Positions 1 through 7,964 of a stretch of 64,000 bases of DNA are shown here, piece after piece. The notes beneath the pieces were generated by a model. The model worked only from the letters and a program-made list of their open reading frames with translations. It was not told the DNA's origin and did not search any database. Position 1 is the stretch's first letter; each line of letters begins with the position of its first letter. Position numbers and translations under genes: made by a program. Source of the stretch: Kluyvera sp046569695 (lineage in GTDB: Bacteria; Pseudomonadota; Gammaproteobacteria; Enterobacterales; Enterobacteriaceae); contig NZ_JBKHUI010000003.1 of the NCBI RefSeq assembly GCF_046569695.1, positions 62,001 through 126,000 on the forward strand, given 5' to 3'.

Positions 1-1
1 G

Positions 2-757
2 CTGCTGAACACGCCGCTGGATCACCGCGGCGAAGTGGTGCTGGTTGGCGCCGGTCCGGGCGATGCCGGGCTGCTGACGCTAAAAGGTCTGCAGCAGATC
101 CAACAGGCAGACGTGGTGGTTTATGACCGCCTGGTCTCCGACGATATTATGAATCTGGTTCGCCGCGACGCGGACCGCGTATTTGTGGGTAAACGTGCAG
201 GCTACCACTGCGTACCTCAGGAAGAGATTAACCAGATCCTGCTGCGCGAAGCCCAGCAGGGCAAGCGAGTAGTGCGTCTGAAAGGCGGCGACCCGTTCAT
301 TTTTGGCCGCGGCGGCGAAGAGCTGGAAACGCTGTGCCACGCCGGCATTCCCTTCTCCGTCGTACCGGGCATTACCGCCGCCTCTGGCTGTTCCGCCTAT
401 TCCGGTATTCCGCTGACCCACCGCGATTACGCCCAGAGCGTGCGCCTGGTTACCGGGCACTTGAAAACCGGCGGCGAGTTGGACTGGGAAAACCTGGCGG
501 CTGAAAAGCAGACGCTGGTGTTTTACATGGGGCTGAATCAGGCCGCTACCATCCAGCAAAAGCTGATTGAACACGGTATGCAGGCAGACATGCCGGTGGC
601 TATCGTCGAGAACGGTACCGCGATTAACCAGCGCGTAGTGGATGGGCAACTGTCCCAGCTTGGCGAACTGGCTGAGCAGATGGCAAGCCCGGCGCTGATT
701 ATCGTCGGCCGCGTAGTGGGTCTGCGCAGCAAGCTGAACTGGTTCTCAAACCATTAA
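2..757 (+). CDS. cysG: Siroheme synthase CysG, C-terminal part (cut by window start)
   Basis: This is the C-terminal 251 residues of the trifunctional siroheme synthase; the frame is open back to base 2, so the true start lies outside the window. What remains is the SUMT module, which methylates uroporphyrinogen III twice with S-adenosylmethionine on the way to siroheme, the cofactor of sulfite and nitrite reductase. Visible hallmarks are the N-terminal SUMT loop VLVGAGPGDAGLLTLKG, then GKRAGYH, LKGGDPFIFGRGGEE and VVPGITAASGCSAYSGIPLTHR. The missing upstream part should hold the NAD-dependent dehydrogenase/ferrochelatase domain. The gene ends in TAA and is followed by a strong hairpin terminator. 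Identification is close to certain. Confidence 0.97.
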   Translation: MLNTPLDHRGEVVLVGAGPGDAGLLTLKGLQQIQQADVVVYDRLVSDDIMNLVRRDADRVFVGKRAGYHCVPQEEINQILLREAQQGKRVVRLKGGDPFIFGRGGEELETLCHAGIPFSVVPGITAASGCSAYSGIPLTHRDYAQSVRLVTGHLKTGGELDWENLAAEKQTLVFYMGLNQAATIQQKLIEHGMQADMPVAIVENGTAINQRVVDGQLSQLGELAEQMASPALIIVGRVVGLRSKLNWFSNH

Positions 758-765
758 GTTCATTG

Positions 766-796
766 GGCGCTATTCCGCTCTGGATAGCGCCTTTTT
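766..796 (+). terminator. Rho-independent terminator of cysG
   Basis: An 8-bp perfect stem (GGCGCTAT at 766-773 with ATAGCGCC at 784-791) is followed directly by TTTTT at 792-796. It begins 9 bases after the cysG stop codon and isolates cysG from yhfL. Confidence 0.9.
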
Positions 797-874
797 ATAA
801 CACCTTAAATCGCTTTCCCCGTAATAATTAGCCATTCTTAAATCTTCATTTAGTTAATTACACGATTGAGTCAA

Positions 875-904
875 TTGACTTACTTATTGCATTTCGCGTT
901 ATAT
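875..904 (+). promoter_or_regulatory. Candidate sigma-70 promoter for yhfL
   Basis: TTGACT at 875-880 and TTATAT at 899-904 are separated by 18 bases in an AT-rich stretch about 85 bases before the yhfL start. Both hexamers are near consensus, but the assignment is by eye only. Confidence 0.4.
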
Positions 905-986
905 ATCCACGGCCTAATTCAAACGTGTTTATAAAGCATATGGAATTATGCATATATAAAATCATTTAATTTATAGGGATTATAAA

Positions 987-1160
987 ATGAAAAACATGCT
1001 TAAAGTCGCGGCGTTGCTGCTCGCAGTATCCACCATGACCGCCTGCACCGGCAGCATCCAGAACAAAAACAACAACTGTTCGTACGACTATTTATTACAC
1101 CCAGCCATTTCTATTTCTAAAATGATTGGCGGTTGTGGCGATACGGCAGCAGTAAAATAA
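987..1160 (+). CDS. yhfL: Small lipoprotein YhfL (57 aa)
   Basis: A 57-residue protein starting MKNMLKVAALLLAVSTMTAC. Residues 1-19 form a lipoprotein signal peptide with a T-A-C lipobox, so Cys20 should be lipidated and the rest lie in the periplasm. The mature part contains NCSYDYLLHPAISISK and a final GGCGDTAAVK, the pattern of the E. coli small lipoprotein YhfL (55 aa), which also lies next to cysG. Function is unknown in the family. Asp is not at position +2 of the mature protein (Thr is), so outer-membrane sorting is expected. It is followed by a hairpin terminator. In E. coli the frl and yhf gene sets lie between yhfL and trpS; here they are absent. Confidence 0.88.
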   Translation: MKNMLKVAALLLAVSTMTACTGSIQNKNNNCSYDYLLHPAISISKMIGGCGDTAAVK

Positions 1161-1185
1161 TTAAAAATCTATTTATATAGAAAAT

Positions 1186-1213
1186 AAAAAACCGGGAAAT
1201 ATCCCGGTTTTTT
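1186..1213. terminator. Bidirectional terminator between yhfL and trpS
   Basis: AAAAAACCGGG (1186-1196) pairs with CCCGGTTTTTT (1203-1213) around a 6-base loop. The A-run on one side and T-run on the other let it serve both yhfL (plus) and trpS (minus), whose stop codon is 18 bases away. Confidence 0.9.
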
Positions 1214-1230
1214 ATTTATCGAGGCGACTA

Positions 1231-2235
1231 TTATGGCTTAGCCACGAAACCAATCGCTTCGTACACCGCTTTCAGCGTTTGTGAAGCACGTGCGCTGGCT
1301 TTATCGGCCCCGTCTTTCATGATCTTCTGCAGGAACGCTTCGTCGTTGCGGAAGCGGTTATAACGCTCCTGCAGCTCGGTCAGCATACCGGAAACGGCTT
1401 CTGCCACTTCGCCCTTCAGGTGGCCATACATCTTGCCTTCGAAGTGTTTTTCCAGCTCTGGAATGCTCTGACCAGTCACGCCAGAGAGAATATCCAGCAG
1501 GTTAGAGACGCCCGCTTTCTCTTTCAGATCGTAACGGATAACAGGCGGCTCTTCGGAGTCGGTCATGGCGCGTTTGATCTTCTTGACCACGGATTTCGGG
1601 TCTTCCAGCAGGCCAATCACGTTGTTACGGTTATCGTCAGACTTGGACATCTTCTTCGTCGGTTCGAGCAGCGACATCACGCGCGCGCCGGACTTAGGGA
1701 TAAACGGCTCAGGCACTTTGAACACGTCACCATAAATGGCGTTGAAACGCTGGGCAATATCGCGGCTCAGTTCAAGGTGCTGCTTCTGATCTTCGCCTAC
1801 CGGCACCTGATTGGTCTGATACAGCAGAATATCTGCCGCCATCAGCACCGGATAGTCAAACAGACCGGCGTTGATGTTTTCCGCGTAGCGGGCGGATTTA
1901 TCTTTGAACTGGGTCATGCGGCTCAGCTCACCGAAATAGGTGTAGCAGTTCAGCGCCCAGCCCAGCTGTGCGTGTTCCGGCACATGAGACTGTACGAAGA
2001 TGGTGCTTTTTTCCGGGTCGATACCGCAGGCCAGATACAGCGCCAGCGTGTCGAGCGTCGCTTTACGCAGCGCCTGCGGGTCCTGGCGGACGGTAATCGC
2101 ATGCTGGTCGACGATACAGTAGATGCAGTGATAGTCGTCCTGCATGTTGACCCACTGACGCAGTGCACCCATGTAGTTACCGATGGTCAGTTCACCTGAC
2201 GGCTGTGCGCCGCTAAATACGATGGGCTTAGTCAT
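1231..2235 (-). CDS. trpS: Tryptophanyl-tRNA synthetase
   Basis: Class I aminoacyl-tRNA synthetase that charges tRNA-Trp in the cytoplasm. The chosen start (ATG at 2233-2235, MTKPIVFSGAQPSGEL) gives 334 residues, the length of E. coli TrpS; a longer open frame upstream only runs back into gph. The HIGH-equivalent is TIGN at residues 17-20 and the KMSKS loop is present near residue 195 (PTKKMSKSDDNRNN). The start overlaps the end of gph by 8 bases, so it is the last gene of the aroK-aroB-damX-dam-rpe-gph-trpS series, and translational coupling is likely. Confidence 0.97.
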   Translation of the reverse strand: MTKPIVFSGAQPSGELTIGNYMGALRQWVNMQDDYHCIYCIVDQHAITVRQDPQALRKATLDTLALYLACGIDPEKSTIFVQSHVPEHAQLGWALNCYTYFGELSRMTQFKDKSARYAENINAGLFDYPVLMAADILLYQTNQVPVGEDQKQHLELSRDIAQRFNAIYGDVFKVPEPFIPKSGARVMSLLEPTKKMSKSDDNRNNVIGLLEDPKSVVKKIKRAMTDSEEPPVIRYDLKEKAGVSNLLDILSGVTGQSIPELEKHFEGKMYGHLKGEVAEAVSGMLTELQERYNRFRNDEAFLQKIMKDGADKASARASQTLKAVYEAIGFVAKP

Positions 2236-2989
2236 GTTCTGATTCCTGATGTTCACTGTGCGCAAACCCGAGAGCGGGCAGCAGTTCATTAAAATGGTCG
2301 AAGATAATATCCGGCTCGCTGAGCGCGATGGCTTCACCATAGTTATAGCCGTAGGTCAGGCCGACGGAGGCGCAGCCCGCCGCTTTAGCGGCTTGAATAT
2401 CGTTACGGGAGTCGCCGACGAACAGCAGCGCTTCCGGCGCTAACGCCAGCTTCTCCGCCACTTTCAGCAGCGGTTCCGGATGTGGCTTTTTGTTCTGCAC
2501 GTCATCCCCGCCAATCACCACGGTGAAGTAGTCCGCAATGCCCAAAGATTCGAGAATCGGTGCCACAAACGGCGTCGGCTTATTGGTTACCAGCGCTAGC
2601 GGCAGGCCATTGGCGTGCAGCGCCGCCAATGTATCGGCGACGTGAGGGAACAGGAAGCTGCCCTCTTCGGCGAACTCGGCGTAGTAGCGATCGAACAGGC
2701 GACGCAGCACGCGAAGCTGCTCGTCCTGAGGAATATCGTGGCTATCCACCGACGGTTTACCCTGAGTGGCACGCTGGCTCGCACGTTCCTGGCGGGCCCA
2801 GATGAGGGCACGTTCCATCAGAACATCGGCACCGTTACCAATCCAGGTGACGACGCGGTCTTCACCTGCAACCGGAAGCTCAAGCGCATAAAGCGCGCTA
2901 TCAACGGCGGCGGTCAGCCCCGGCGCGCTGTCTACCAGCGTGCCATCGAGGTCAAACGCGACGCCGCGAATGGTCTGCAATTTATCCAT
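2228..2989 (-). CDS. gph: Phosphoglycolate phosphatase
   Basis: HAD-superfamily hydrolase of 253 residues that dephosphorylates 2-phosphoglycolate, a by-product of DNA 3'-end repair. The HAD motif I FDLDGTLVDS is at residues 12-21 (nucleophile Asp13 and general acid Asp15), motif II Thr is in ALVTNKPT, and motifs III/IV are in NKKPHPEPLL and FVGDSRNDIQAAKAAG. The capping domain between motifs I and II is present. It overlaps rpe at its start and trpS at its end, each by 8 bases. Length and context match E. coli gph. Confidence 0.96.
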   Translation of the reverse strand: MDKLQTIRGVAFDLDGTLVDSAPGLTAAVDSALYALELPVAGEDRVVTWIGNGADVLMERALIWARQERASQRATQGKPSVDSHDIPQDEQLRVLRRLFDRYYAEFAEEGSFLFPHVADTLAALHANGLPLALVTNKPTPFVAPILESLGIADYFTVVIGGDDVQNKKPHPEPLLKVAEKLALAPEALLFVGDSRNDIQAAKAAGCASVGLTYGYNYGEAIALSEPDIIFDHFNELLPALGFAHSEHQESEHD

Positions 2990-3659
2990 GACTTACCTTT
3001 GCCAGTTCACTGCGCATTTCATCAATGACTTTTTTGTAGTCTGGTTGGTCAAAAATCGCCGAGCCCGCGACAAACATGTCCGCTCCGGCCGCCGCGATTT
3101 CGCTAATATTGTTCACCTTCACACCGCCATCCACTTCCAGACGAATGTCATAGCCGGACTCATCGATACGGCGACGGACTTCGCGCAGTTTATCGAGGGT
3201 ATGAGGGATAAAGGATTGCCCACCAAAGCCCGGGTTAACCGACATCAGCAGGATGACGTCGAGCTTATCCATCACGTAGTCAAGGTAGGTCAGCGGGGTT
3301 GCCGGATTAAACACCAGTCCTGCTTTACAGCCGTGCTCTTTAATCAGCTGCAACGTACGGTCTACGTGTTCGGAAGCTTCAGGGTGGAAAGTGATGATGC
3401 TGGCGCCTGCGGCGGCAAAATCCGGAACCAGACGGTCAACTGGCTTCACCATCAGGTGAACGTCGATTGGCGCGGTGATGCCGTAGTTACGCAGCGCTTT
3501 CAGCACCATCGGGCCGATGGTCAGGTTCGGCACGTAATGGTTATCCATAACATCGAAATGAACCACATCCGCCCCGGCAGCCATCGCGCGGGCAGTATCT
3601 TCGCCTAAACGGGCAAAATCGGCCGACAAAATTGAAGGGGCAATCAGGTACTGTTTCAT
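2982..3659 (-). CDS. rpe: Ribulose-phosphate 3-epimerase
   Basis: TIM-barrel epimerase interconverting D-ribulose 5-phosphate and D-xylulose 5-phosphate in the pentose phosphate pathway. MKQYLIAPSILSADFARLGE starts the 225-residue protein. I chose the ATG at 3657-3659 rather than one two codons upstream because AGGAG then sits 6 bases before the start; for the upstream ATG it would touch the codon. Family motifs HFDVMDNHYVPNLTIGP, DVHLMV, MSVNPGFGGQSFI and LEVDGGV (metal-binding His/Asp residues) are all present. It lies downstream of dam and overlaps gph by 8 bases. Confidence 0.97.
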   Translation of the reverse strand: MKQYLIAPSILSADFARLGEDTARAMAAGADVVHFDVMDNHYVPNLTIGPMVLKALRNYGITAPIDVHLMVKPVDRLVPDFAAAGASIITFHPEASEHVDRTLQLIKEHGCKAGLVFNPATPLTYLDYVMDKLDVILLMSVNPGFGGQSFIPHTLDKLREVRRRIDESGYDIRLEVDGGVKVNNISEIAAAGADMFVAGSAIFDQPDYKKVIDEMRSELAKVSHG

Positions 3660-3693
3660 CCGCATCTCCTCAGAGCCTATCCATTAGGGTCTT

Positions 3694-4527
3694 TTAACGT
3701 TGTTTTTTTCCAGGCGGGCGATATAGGGCCAGCAGTTCGTCCACCTTTTTACGTGTGCCGCCGTTGCGGCTAATGCTGCGACGAACCTTTACGGTATACG
3801 TTTCCGCCGCATTTTTGTACCACTCCAGCGTCAGCGGCGTGCGATGGTTGGAAATCAGCACGGGAATTCGCTTCGCCACCAGCTCTTCGGCCTTATTCGC
3901 CAGAAATGCCTGTTGCTCCAGGCTAAAGCTGTTGGTGTGATACGCCGTGAAGTTCGCCGTCGCCGACAGCGGAGCATACGGCGGATCGCAATACACCACG
4001 GAACGCGCATCTGCACGAGTCATACAGGTTTCATACGATTCGCAGTAGAACTCAGCATTCTGCGCCTTTTCAGCAAAGTGGCGCAGTTCGGCTTCCGGGA
4101 AATAGGGCTTCTTATAGCGCCCAAACGGGACGTTAAACTCACCGCGCAGGTTGTAGCGGCACAGACCGTTATAGCCGTGGCGGTTGAGGTATAAAAACAG
4201 CACTGCGCGATGGAACAGGTCGGTACTACGGTTAAACTCTTCGCGCAGCTGGTAGTAGCGATCGGCGTCATTGTTCTCAGGCACAAACATCGTGCGCGCC
4301 TGGTCGATGTACTCATCCGAGCGGGTTTTGACGATTTTATAGAGCTCGATGAGGTCGCTGTTAATGTCAGCCAGAATATAACGCGAAAAATCGGTATTCA
4401 GGAATACCGATCCAGCACCAACGAAGGGTTCAACCAGACAATCGCCAGCAGGCAGATGATCTCTAATATCGTCGAGCAGAGGGTACTTGCCTCCCGCCCA
4501 TTTCAGAAAAGCGCGATTTTTTTTCAT
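3694..4527 (-). CDS. dam: DNA adenine methyltransferase (GATC)
   Basis: Orphan N6-adenine methyltransferase of 277 residues (278 in E. coli) that methylates GATC sites and directs mismatch repair, replication timing and gene regulation. The SAM-binding segment FLKWAGGKYPLLDDIRDHLP is at the N-terminus, followed by LVEPFVGAGSVFLNT. The catalytic DPPY motif occurs near residue 181 (VVYCDPPYAPLS). It sits in the aroK-aroB-damX-dam-rpe-gph-trpS cluster, 109 bases after damX; that gap contains two hairpins. Confidence 0.97.
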   Translation of the reverse strand: MKKNRAFLKWAGGKYPLLDDIRDHLPAGDCLVEPFVGAGSVFLNTDFSRYILADINSDLIELYKIVKTRSDEYIDQARTMFVPENNDADRYYQLREEFNRSTDLFHRAVLFLYLNRHGYNGLCRYNLRGEFNVPFGRYKKPYFPEAELRHFAEKAQNAEFYCESYETCMTRADARSVVYCDPPYAPLSATANFTAYHTNSFSLEQQAFLANKAEELVAKRIPVLISNHRTPLTLEWYKNAAETYTVKVRRSISRNGGTRKKVDELLALYRPPGKKQR

Positions 4528-4545
4528 GCGGCCTGACTAATTACA

Positions 4546-4621
4546 CTTTCTCCGGCTGTGGAGAAAGCTCCGACAGCATCCTGCGCTTCTCCCCTATCCG
4601 CACACGGCGACGCGGATAGGG
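4546..4621 (-). promoter_or_regulatory. Two hairpins in the damX-dam gap
   Basis: CTTTCTCC (4546-4553) pairs with GGAGAAAG (4560-4567), loop 6. CCCTATCCGC (4592-4601) pairs with GCGGATAGGG (4612-4621), loop 10. Both stems are perfect. Neither is followed by a T-run on the minus strand, so they look like mRNA structures or attenuation/processing sites rather than simple terminators. Confidence 0.6.
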
Positions 4622-4636
4622 TTATCTTGGTAACGA

Positions 4637-5926
4637 TTATTTCAGGTCAGTCTGTACCTGATGCAGCGGCTTCGCCCACGGATTTTTCGCCTGGACGTCA
4701 GCTGGCAGCGTGGTGACAGCATGTTTCGCATCATCTTTAGAGGCGTAGATGCCGCTGACCAGCACGTACCACGGTTGACCGTTACGGGACGTTTCATACA
4801 CCACGTAGTTTTTCAGGTTCTCTTTCTTCGCCCAACCGTTCAGGTTGTCGTAGTTGGAAGAGGAGCTGAGCTGCAGCGTATAGTGCGAGCCAGAAGCGGT
4901 TTTCAGCGCGTTCACATCGCCCGCAGATTTACCGGTTGCCGCCGCAGCAGGTGCTGCTGTAGCCGCCGTTGCGGTTGGCGCGGTAGTGGTCGCTGCTGGT
5001 TTCGCCGCTGCGGTTGCCGTCACCGGCGCTTTAACCGGCGCCGCGGTCGCTGCGGTTTCGGTATGCTTCGGCGCAGTCACCGCTGGCTTAGTTTCAACAG
5101 GCTTGGTCTGCGCGGTTGGCGCAGGCGTTTTCACCGTTGCCATCGGCTGCGGTTTGGTTTCGATAACCGTGTGCTTGCGTTCCGGACGCGGGGCGGTCGC
5201 CGTCTGGCGAGGCGCTTCCGGTGCGGTCACTGCCGGGCGGGCACCGTTGCGGATTGGCGCGACGGTTGCAGGTTCAGTTGGCAGCGTAGAGTTTACTACC
5301 GCGCTATCAATCTGACCCTGCTGCTGCGTCAGCGCACTGTTCAGGTCGCCCTGAACCTCAACGCGCTGCTGTCCGTCCGGTGCAGCGTTTTCCTGGCCCT
5401 GGGTTGGGGTAGTGGAAATCGGTGGCAGGGAGACGTCCTGCTGCTGCGACGGAGTGTTCTGCTGCGCAGGCTGGGCAGCATTATTTGCCTGGTCGGTGTT
5501 GGCATCGCCAGACAGCGAAATACTCTTCTCGGAAGAGGCGCTCTGGTCGTTAGAGGATGGTGCTTTCAGGGCTGAACCGATGCCGACGATCAGCACCAGC
5601 AGCACGACAACGCCAAGCCCCATCATGACATACTGGCGGGAGGCCGGTTTACGCGGCGCAGCAGCTTTACGTTTACGCGGGCGGCGCTCTACCACTTCCT
5701 CTGCATCGCCCTCTTCGGCATCATCAGATTCATAGTATTCGTCTTCCGGCTCAGCTTCTTCACGCGCTTTGCGACTACGGGACGGACGACGCTCATCAGC
5801 ATCGAGATCCACATCATCAAAGTTGATCTGTGGCTCGTTGTCACGATCGGAAGACTGACGAGAGCGACCAGTACGACGATCGCTGGGATCGGGTTTCAGC
5901 TCGTCTTCTGGTTTAAATTCATCCAT
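4637..5926 (-). CDS. damX: Cell-division SPOR protein DamX
   Basis: Bitopic inner-membrane protein of 429 residues that localises to the division septum. Residues 1-98 are a highly charged cytoplasmic region, residues about 99-120 (VMMGLGVVVLLVLIVGIG) form the single membrane span, and residues about 120-340 are a long Pro/Ala/Thr/Gln-rich periplasmic linker. The C-terminal 75-80 residues (SGSHYTLQLSSSSNYDNL onward) are the SPOR peptidoglycan-binding domain. Family knowledge: DamX binds septal glycan and interacts with the divisome. It lies between aroB and dam as in E. coli. Confidence 0.95.
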   Translation of the reverse strand: MDEFKPEDELKPDPSDRRTGRSRQSSDRDNEPQINFDDVDLDADERRPSRSRKAREEAEPEDEYYESDDAEEGDAEEVVERRPRKRKAAAPRKPASRQYVMMGLGVVVLLVLIVGIGSALKAPSSNDQSASSEKSISLSGDANTDQANNAAQPAQQNTPSQQQDVSLPPISTTPTQGQENAAPDGQQRVEVQGDLNSALTQQQGQIDSAVVNSTLPTEPATVAPIRNGARPAVTAPEAPRQTATAPRPERKHTVIETKPQPMATVKTPAPTAQTKPVETKPAVTAPKHTETAATAAPVKAPVTATAAAKPAATTTAPTATAATAAPAAAATGKSAGDVNALKTASGSHYTLQLSSSSNYDNLNGWAKKENLKNYVVYETSRNGQPWYVLVSGIYASKDDAKHAVTTLPADVQAKNPWAKPLHQVQTDLK

Positions 5927-6010
5927 TTAACACCCCACTAAAAGGCTTATGCCACGACAATTGCATATCACCTGAAGTTAAAACACCGCGCGAACGCGGC
6001 TTGACCTTTC

Positions 6011-7105
6011 TTATAGTTGCGCTTGCTGAGTATCAGCAATAGCGCCAAGAACCACGTCGTGGGATACGCCACCGCGCACCTCACTTTTCCCGATGGCCAG
6101 CGGTAGCACTAACCGCATTTCGCCAGCAAGAACCTTTTTATCTCGCATCATGTGCGGCAGATACGCCTCTGCCGACATTTCCTGCGGGCCAGCAACCGGC
6201 AGGCCTGCGCGCTTGAGCAGCGCGATGATACGCTGCGTATCTTCGGCAGCAAACTGCCCCAGACGTTCTGATGTATGTGCGGCCATGACCATACCTGCCG
6301 CAACGGCTTCACCATGCAGCCAGTTGCCGTAACCCATCTCGGCTTCGATCGCATGACCGAAAGTATGCCCAAGATTGAGTAAAGCACGTAACCCGGTTTC
6401 GCGCTCGTCGGCTGCCACAACATCCGCTTTCAGCTCACAACAACGGCGGATACAGTACGCCATCGCCTTTTCATCGAGCGCCATCAGCGCATCGATGTTC
6501 TCTTCCAGCCAGTCAAAGAACGGCGCATCAAGAATGATGCCGTATTTGATCACTTCAGCAAGACCGGAGGAGAGTTCGCGTTTCGGCAACGTTTTCAGGC
6601 AGTTCAGGTCAACAACCACGGAGGCTGGCTGCCAGAATGCGCCGATCATGTTTTTGCCGAGAGGGTGGTTGACCGCGGTTTTGCCGCCAACCGAAGAGTC
6701 CACCTGAGACAACAAGGTGGTAGGAACCTGAATAAAACGCACGCCGCGCTGATAGCTCGCCGCTGCAAAACCGGTCAAGTCGCCAATAACGCCGCCGCCT
6801 AAAGCAACGAGAGTCGTATCGCGACCGTGCGGTTTTTGCAAAAGCGCAGTAAAGACGGTGTCCATGACGGCCAGGCTTTTATACTGTTCGCCGTCCGGCA
6901 GAATGACGCTATCAACCTTCACGCCAGCCTGCTCCAGCACGGAACGAACCTGGTCCAGATAGAGCGGTGCCAGCGTTTCGTTGGTGACCAGCATAACCTG
7001 ATCGCCAGACTTGAGCGGTAAGAAGGAAGCTGGATCGTTAAACAAACCAGCCGCGATGGTTATCGGGTAACTACGTTCCCCGAGAGTTACAGTAAGCCTC
7101 TCCAT
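6011..7105 (-). CDS. aroB: 3-dehydroquinate synthase
   Basis: Second enzyme of the shikimate pathway: converts DAHP to 3-dehydroquinate using NAD+ and a divalent metal. It has 364 residues against 362 in E. coli. The NAD-binding and active-site core GGGVIGDLTGFAAASYQRG, TTLLSQVDSSVGGKTAVNH and LGKNMIGAFWQP is complete, and the metal-binding LNLGHTFGHAIE motif is present. It lies 56 bases downstream of aroK and is followed by damX, so two consecutive-branch enzymes head the cluster. Confidence 0.97.
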   Translation of the reverse strand: MERLTVTLGERSYPITIAAGLFNDPASFLPLKSGDQVMLVTNETLAPLYLDQVRSVLEQAGVKVDSVILPDGEQYKSLAVMDTVFTALLQKPHGRDTTLVALGGGVIGDLTGFAAASYQRGVRFIQVPTTLLSQVDSSVGGKTAVNHPLGKNMIGAFWQPASVVVDLNCLKTLPKRELSSGLAEVIKYGIILDAPFFDWLEENIDALMALDEKAMAYCIRRCCELKADVVAADERETGLRALLNLGHTFGHAIEAEMGYGNWLHGEAVAAGMVMAAHTSERLGQFAAEDTQRIIALLKRAGLPVAGPQEMSAEAYLPHMMRDKKVLAGEMRLVLPLAIGKSEVRGGVSHDVVLGAIADTQQAQL

Positions 7106-7161
7106 AACGCGACGTCCACCTTAGTTACTTTTATTCGCTGGCGTTCTATTCTGGGCCAGTA

Positions 7162-7683
7162 TTAGTTGCTTTCCAGCATATGGATAATCTGGTTGGCGAC
7201 AACTTTTGCGCTCTGATCGTCAGTACGGATGGTGACATCCGCAATCTCTTCGTACAGTGGATTACGTTCATCAGCCAGCGCTACAAGCACTTCGCGCGGT
7301 GGAGTTTCGACCTGCAGCAGCGGGCGCTTTTTATCGCGCTGAGTACGTGCCAGCTGTTTTTCAATGGTCGTTTCCAGATAGACGACGACACCACGAGCGG
7401 AGAGACGATTGCGCGTTTCACGTGATTTTACAGAGCCACCGCCTGTTGCCAGAACAATACCCTGCTTTTCCGTTAACTCATTGATGATTTTTTCTTCGCG
7501 GTCACGGAAACCTTCTTCGCCTTCGACATCAAAGACCCAGCCCACGTCAGCGCCTGTTCGTTTCTCAATCTCTTGATCAGAATCGTAAAATTCCATATTG
7601 AGCTGTTGAGCCAGCTGGCGCCCAATGGTGCTTTTGCCGGCACCCATAGGCCCAACCAGAAAGATATTGCGTTTCTCTGCCAT
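7162..7683 (-). CDS. aroK: Shikimate kinase I
   Basis: P-loop kinase of 173 residues that phosphorylates shikimate with ATP in aromatic amino-acid synthesis. The Walker A motif is GPMGAGKST at residues 11-19, the shikimate-binding region is FYDSDQEIEKRTGADVGW and GEEGFRDRE, and GGGSV is the conserved glycine loop. The lid region has RDKKRPLLQ. It is the first gene of the minus-strand cluster; its promoter should lie in the 281-base gap before hofQ. Confidence 0.97.
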   Translation of the reverse strand: MAEKRNIFLVGPMGAGKSTIGRQLAQQLNMEFYDSDQEIEKRTGADVGWVFDVEGEEGFRDREEKIINELTEKQGIVLATGGGSVKSRETRNRLSARGVVVYLETTIEKQLARTQRDKKRPLLQVETPPREVLVALADERNPLYEEIADVTIRTDDQSAKVVANQIIHMLESN

Positions 7684-7964
7684 TTTTTTGGTACTACTAA
7701 GACTATTCGTTAATGATAAATCCGCGCCGCAGTCGTTCGCGCGTCGCTGGACATGAACTGAAACCTCTTATGCAATAGAGCGAGAGTCAGACTGAAAATT
7801 ATCTCAATACTCCGGCTGGTTTGGCAACAGATTAAATCAGCAGACTTCAGGAGGAAGGAATGTTATTCACTGACGCTCAAATCGGTACTCCTTGTATGCT
7901 AAATCCGGCCCCACGTCAAACCTGGGAAACACCTTATTCACCAAATCAGCACGTTTCCCCGTCG
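7684..7964. promoter_or_regulatory. hofQ-aroK gap with leader of aroK and an orphan ribosome-binding site
   Basis: The gap between hofQ (ends 7965) and aroK (starts 7683) must carry the aroKB promoter(s) on the minus strand; I could not assign hexamers with confidence. On the plus strand AGGAGG at 7849-7854 lies 5 bases before an ATG at 7860. This is a near-ideal translation start for a reading frame of up to 117 codons, but from about codon 36 that frame runs antisense through hofQ. No homologue is recognised and I do not call it a gene. Confidence 0.4.

Noticed and set aside
1420..2199. Plus-strand open frame of 259 codons opposite trpS
   Set aside because: Antisense shadow of trpS with no start signal or homology pattern.
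2228..2340. A longer TrpS starting upstream inside gph
   Set aside because: The extension has no family support; the ATG at 2235 gives the exact E. coli length.
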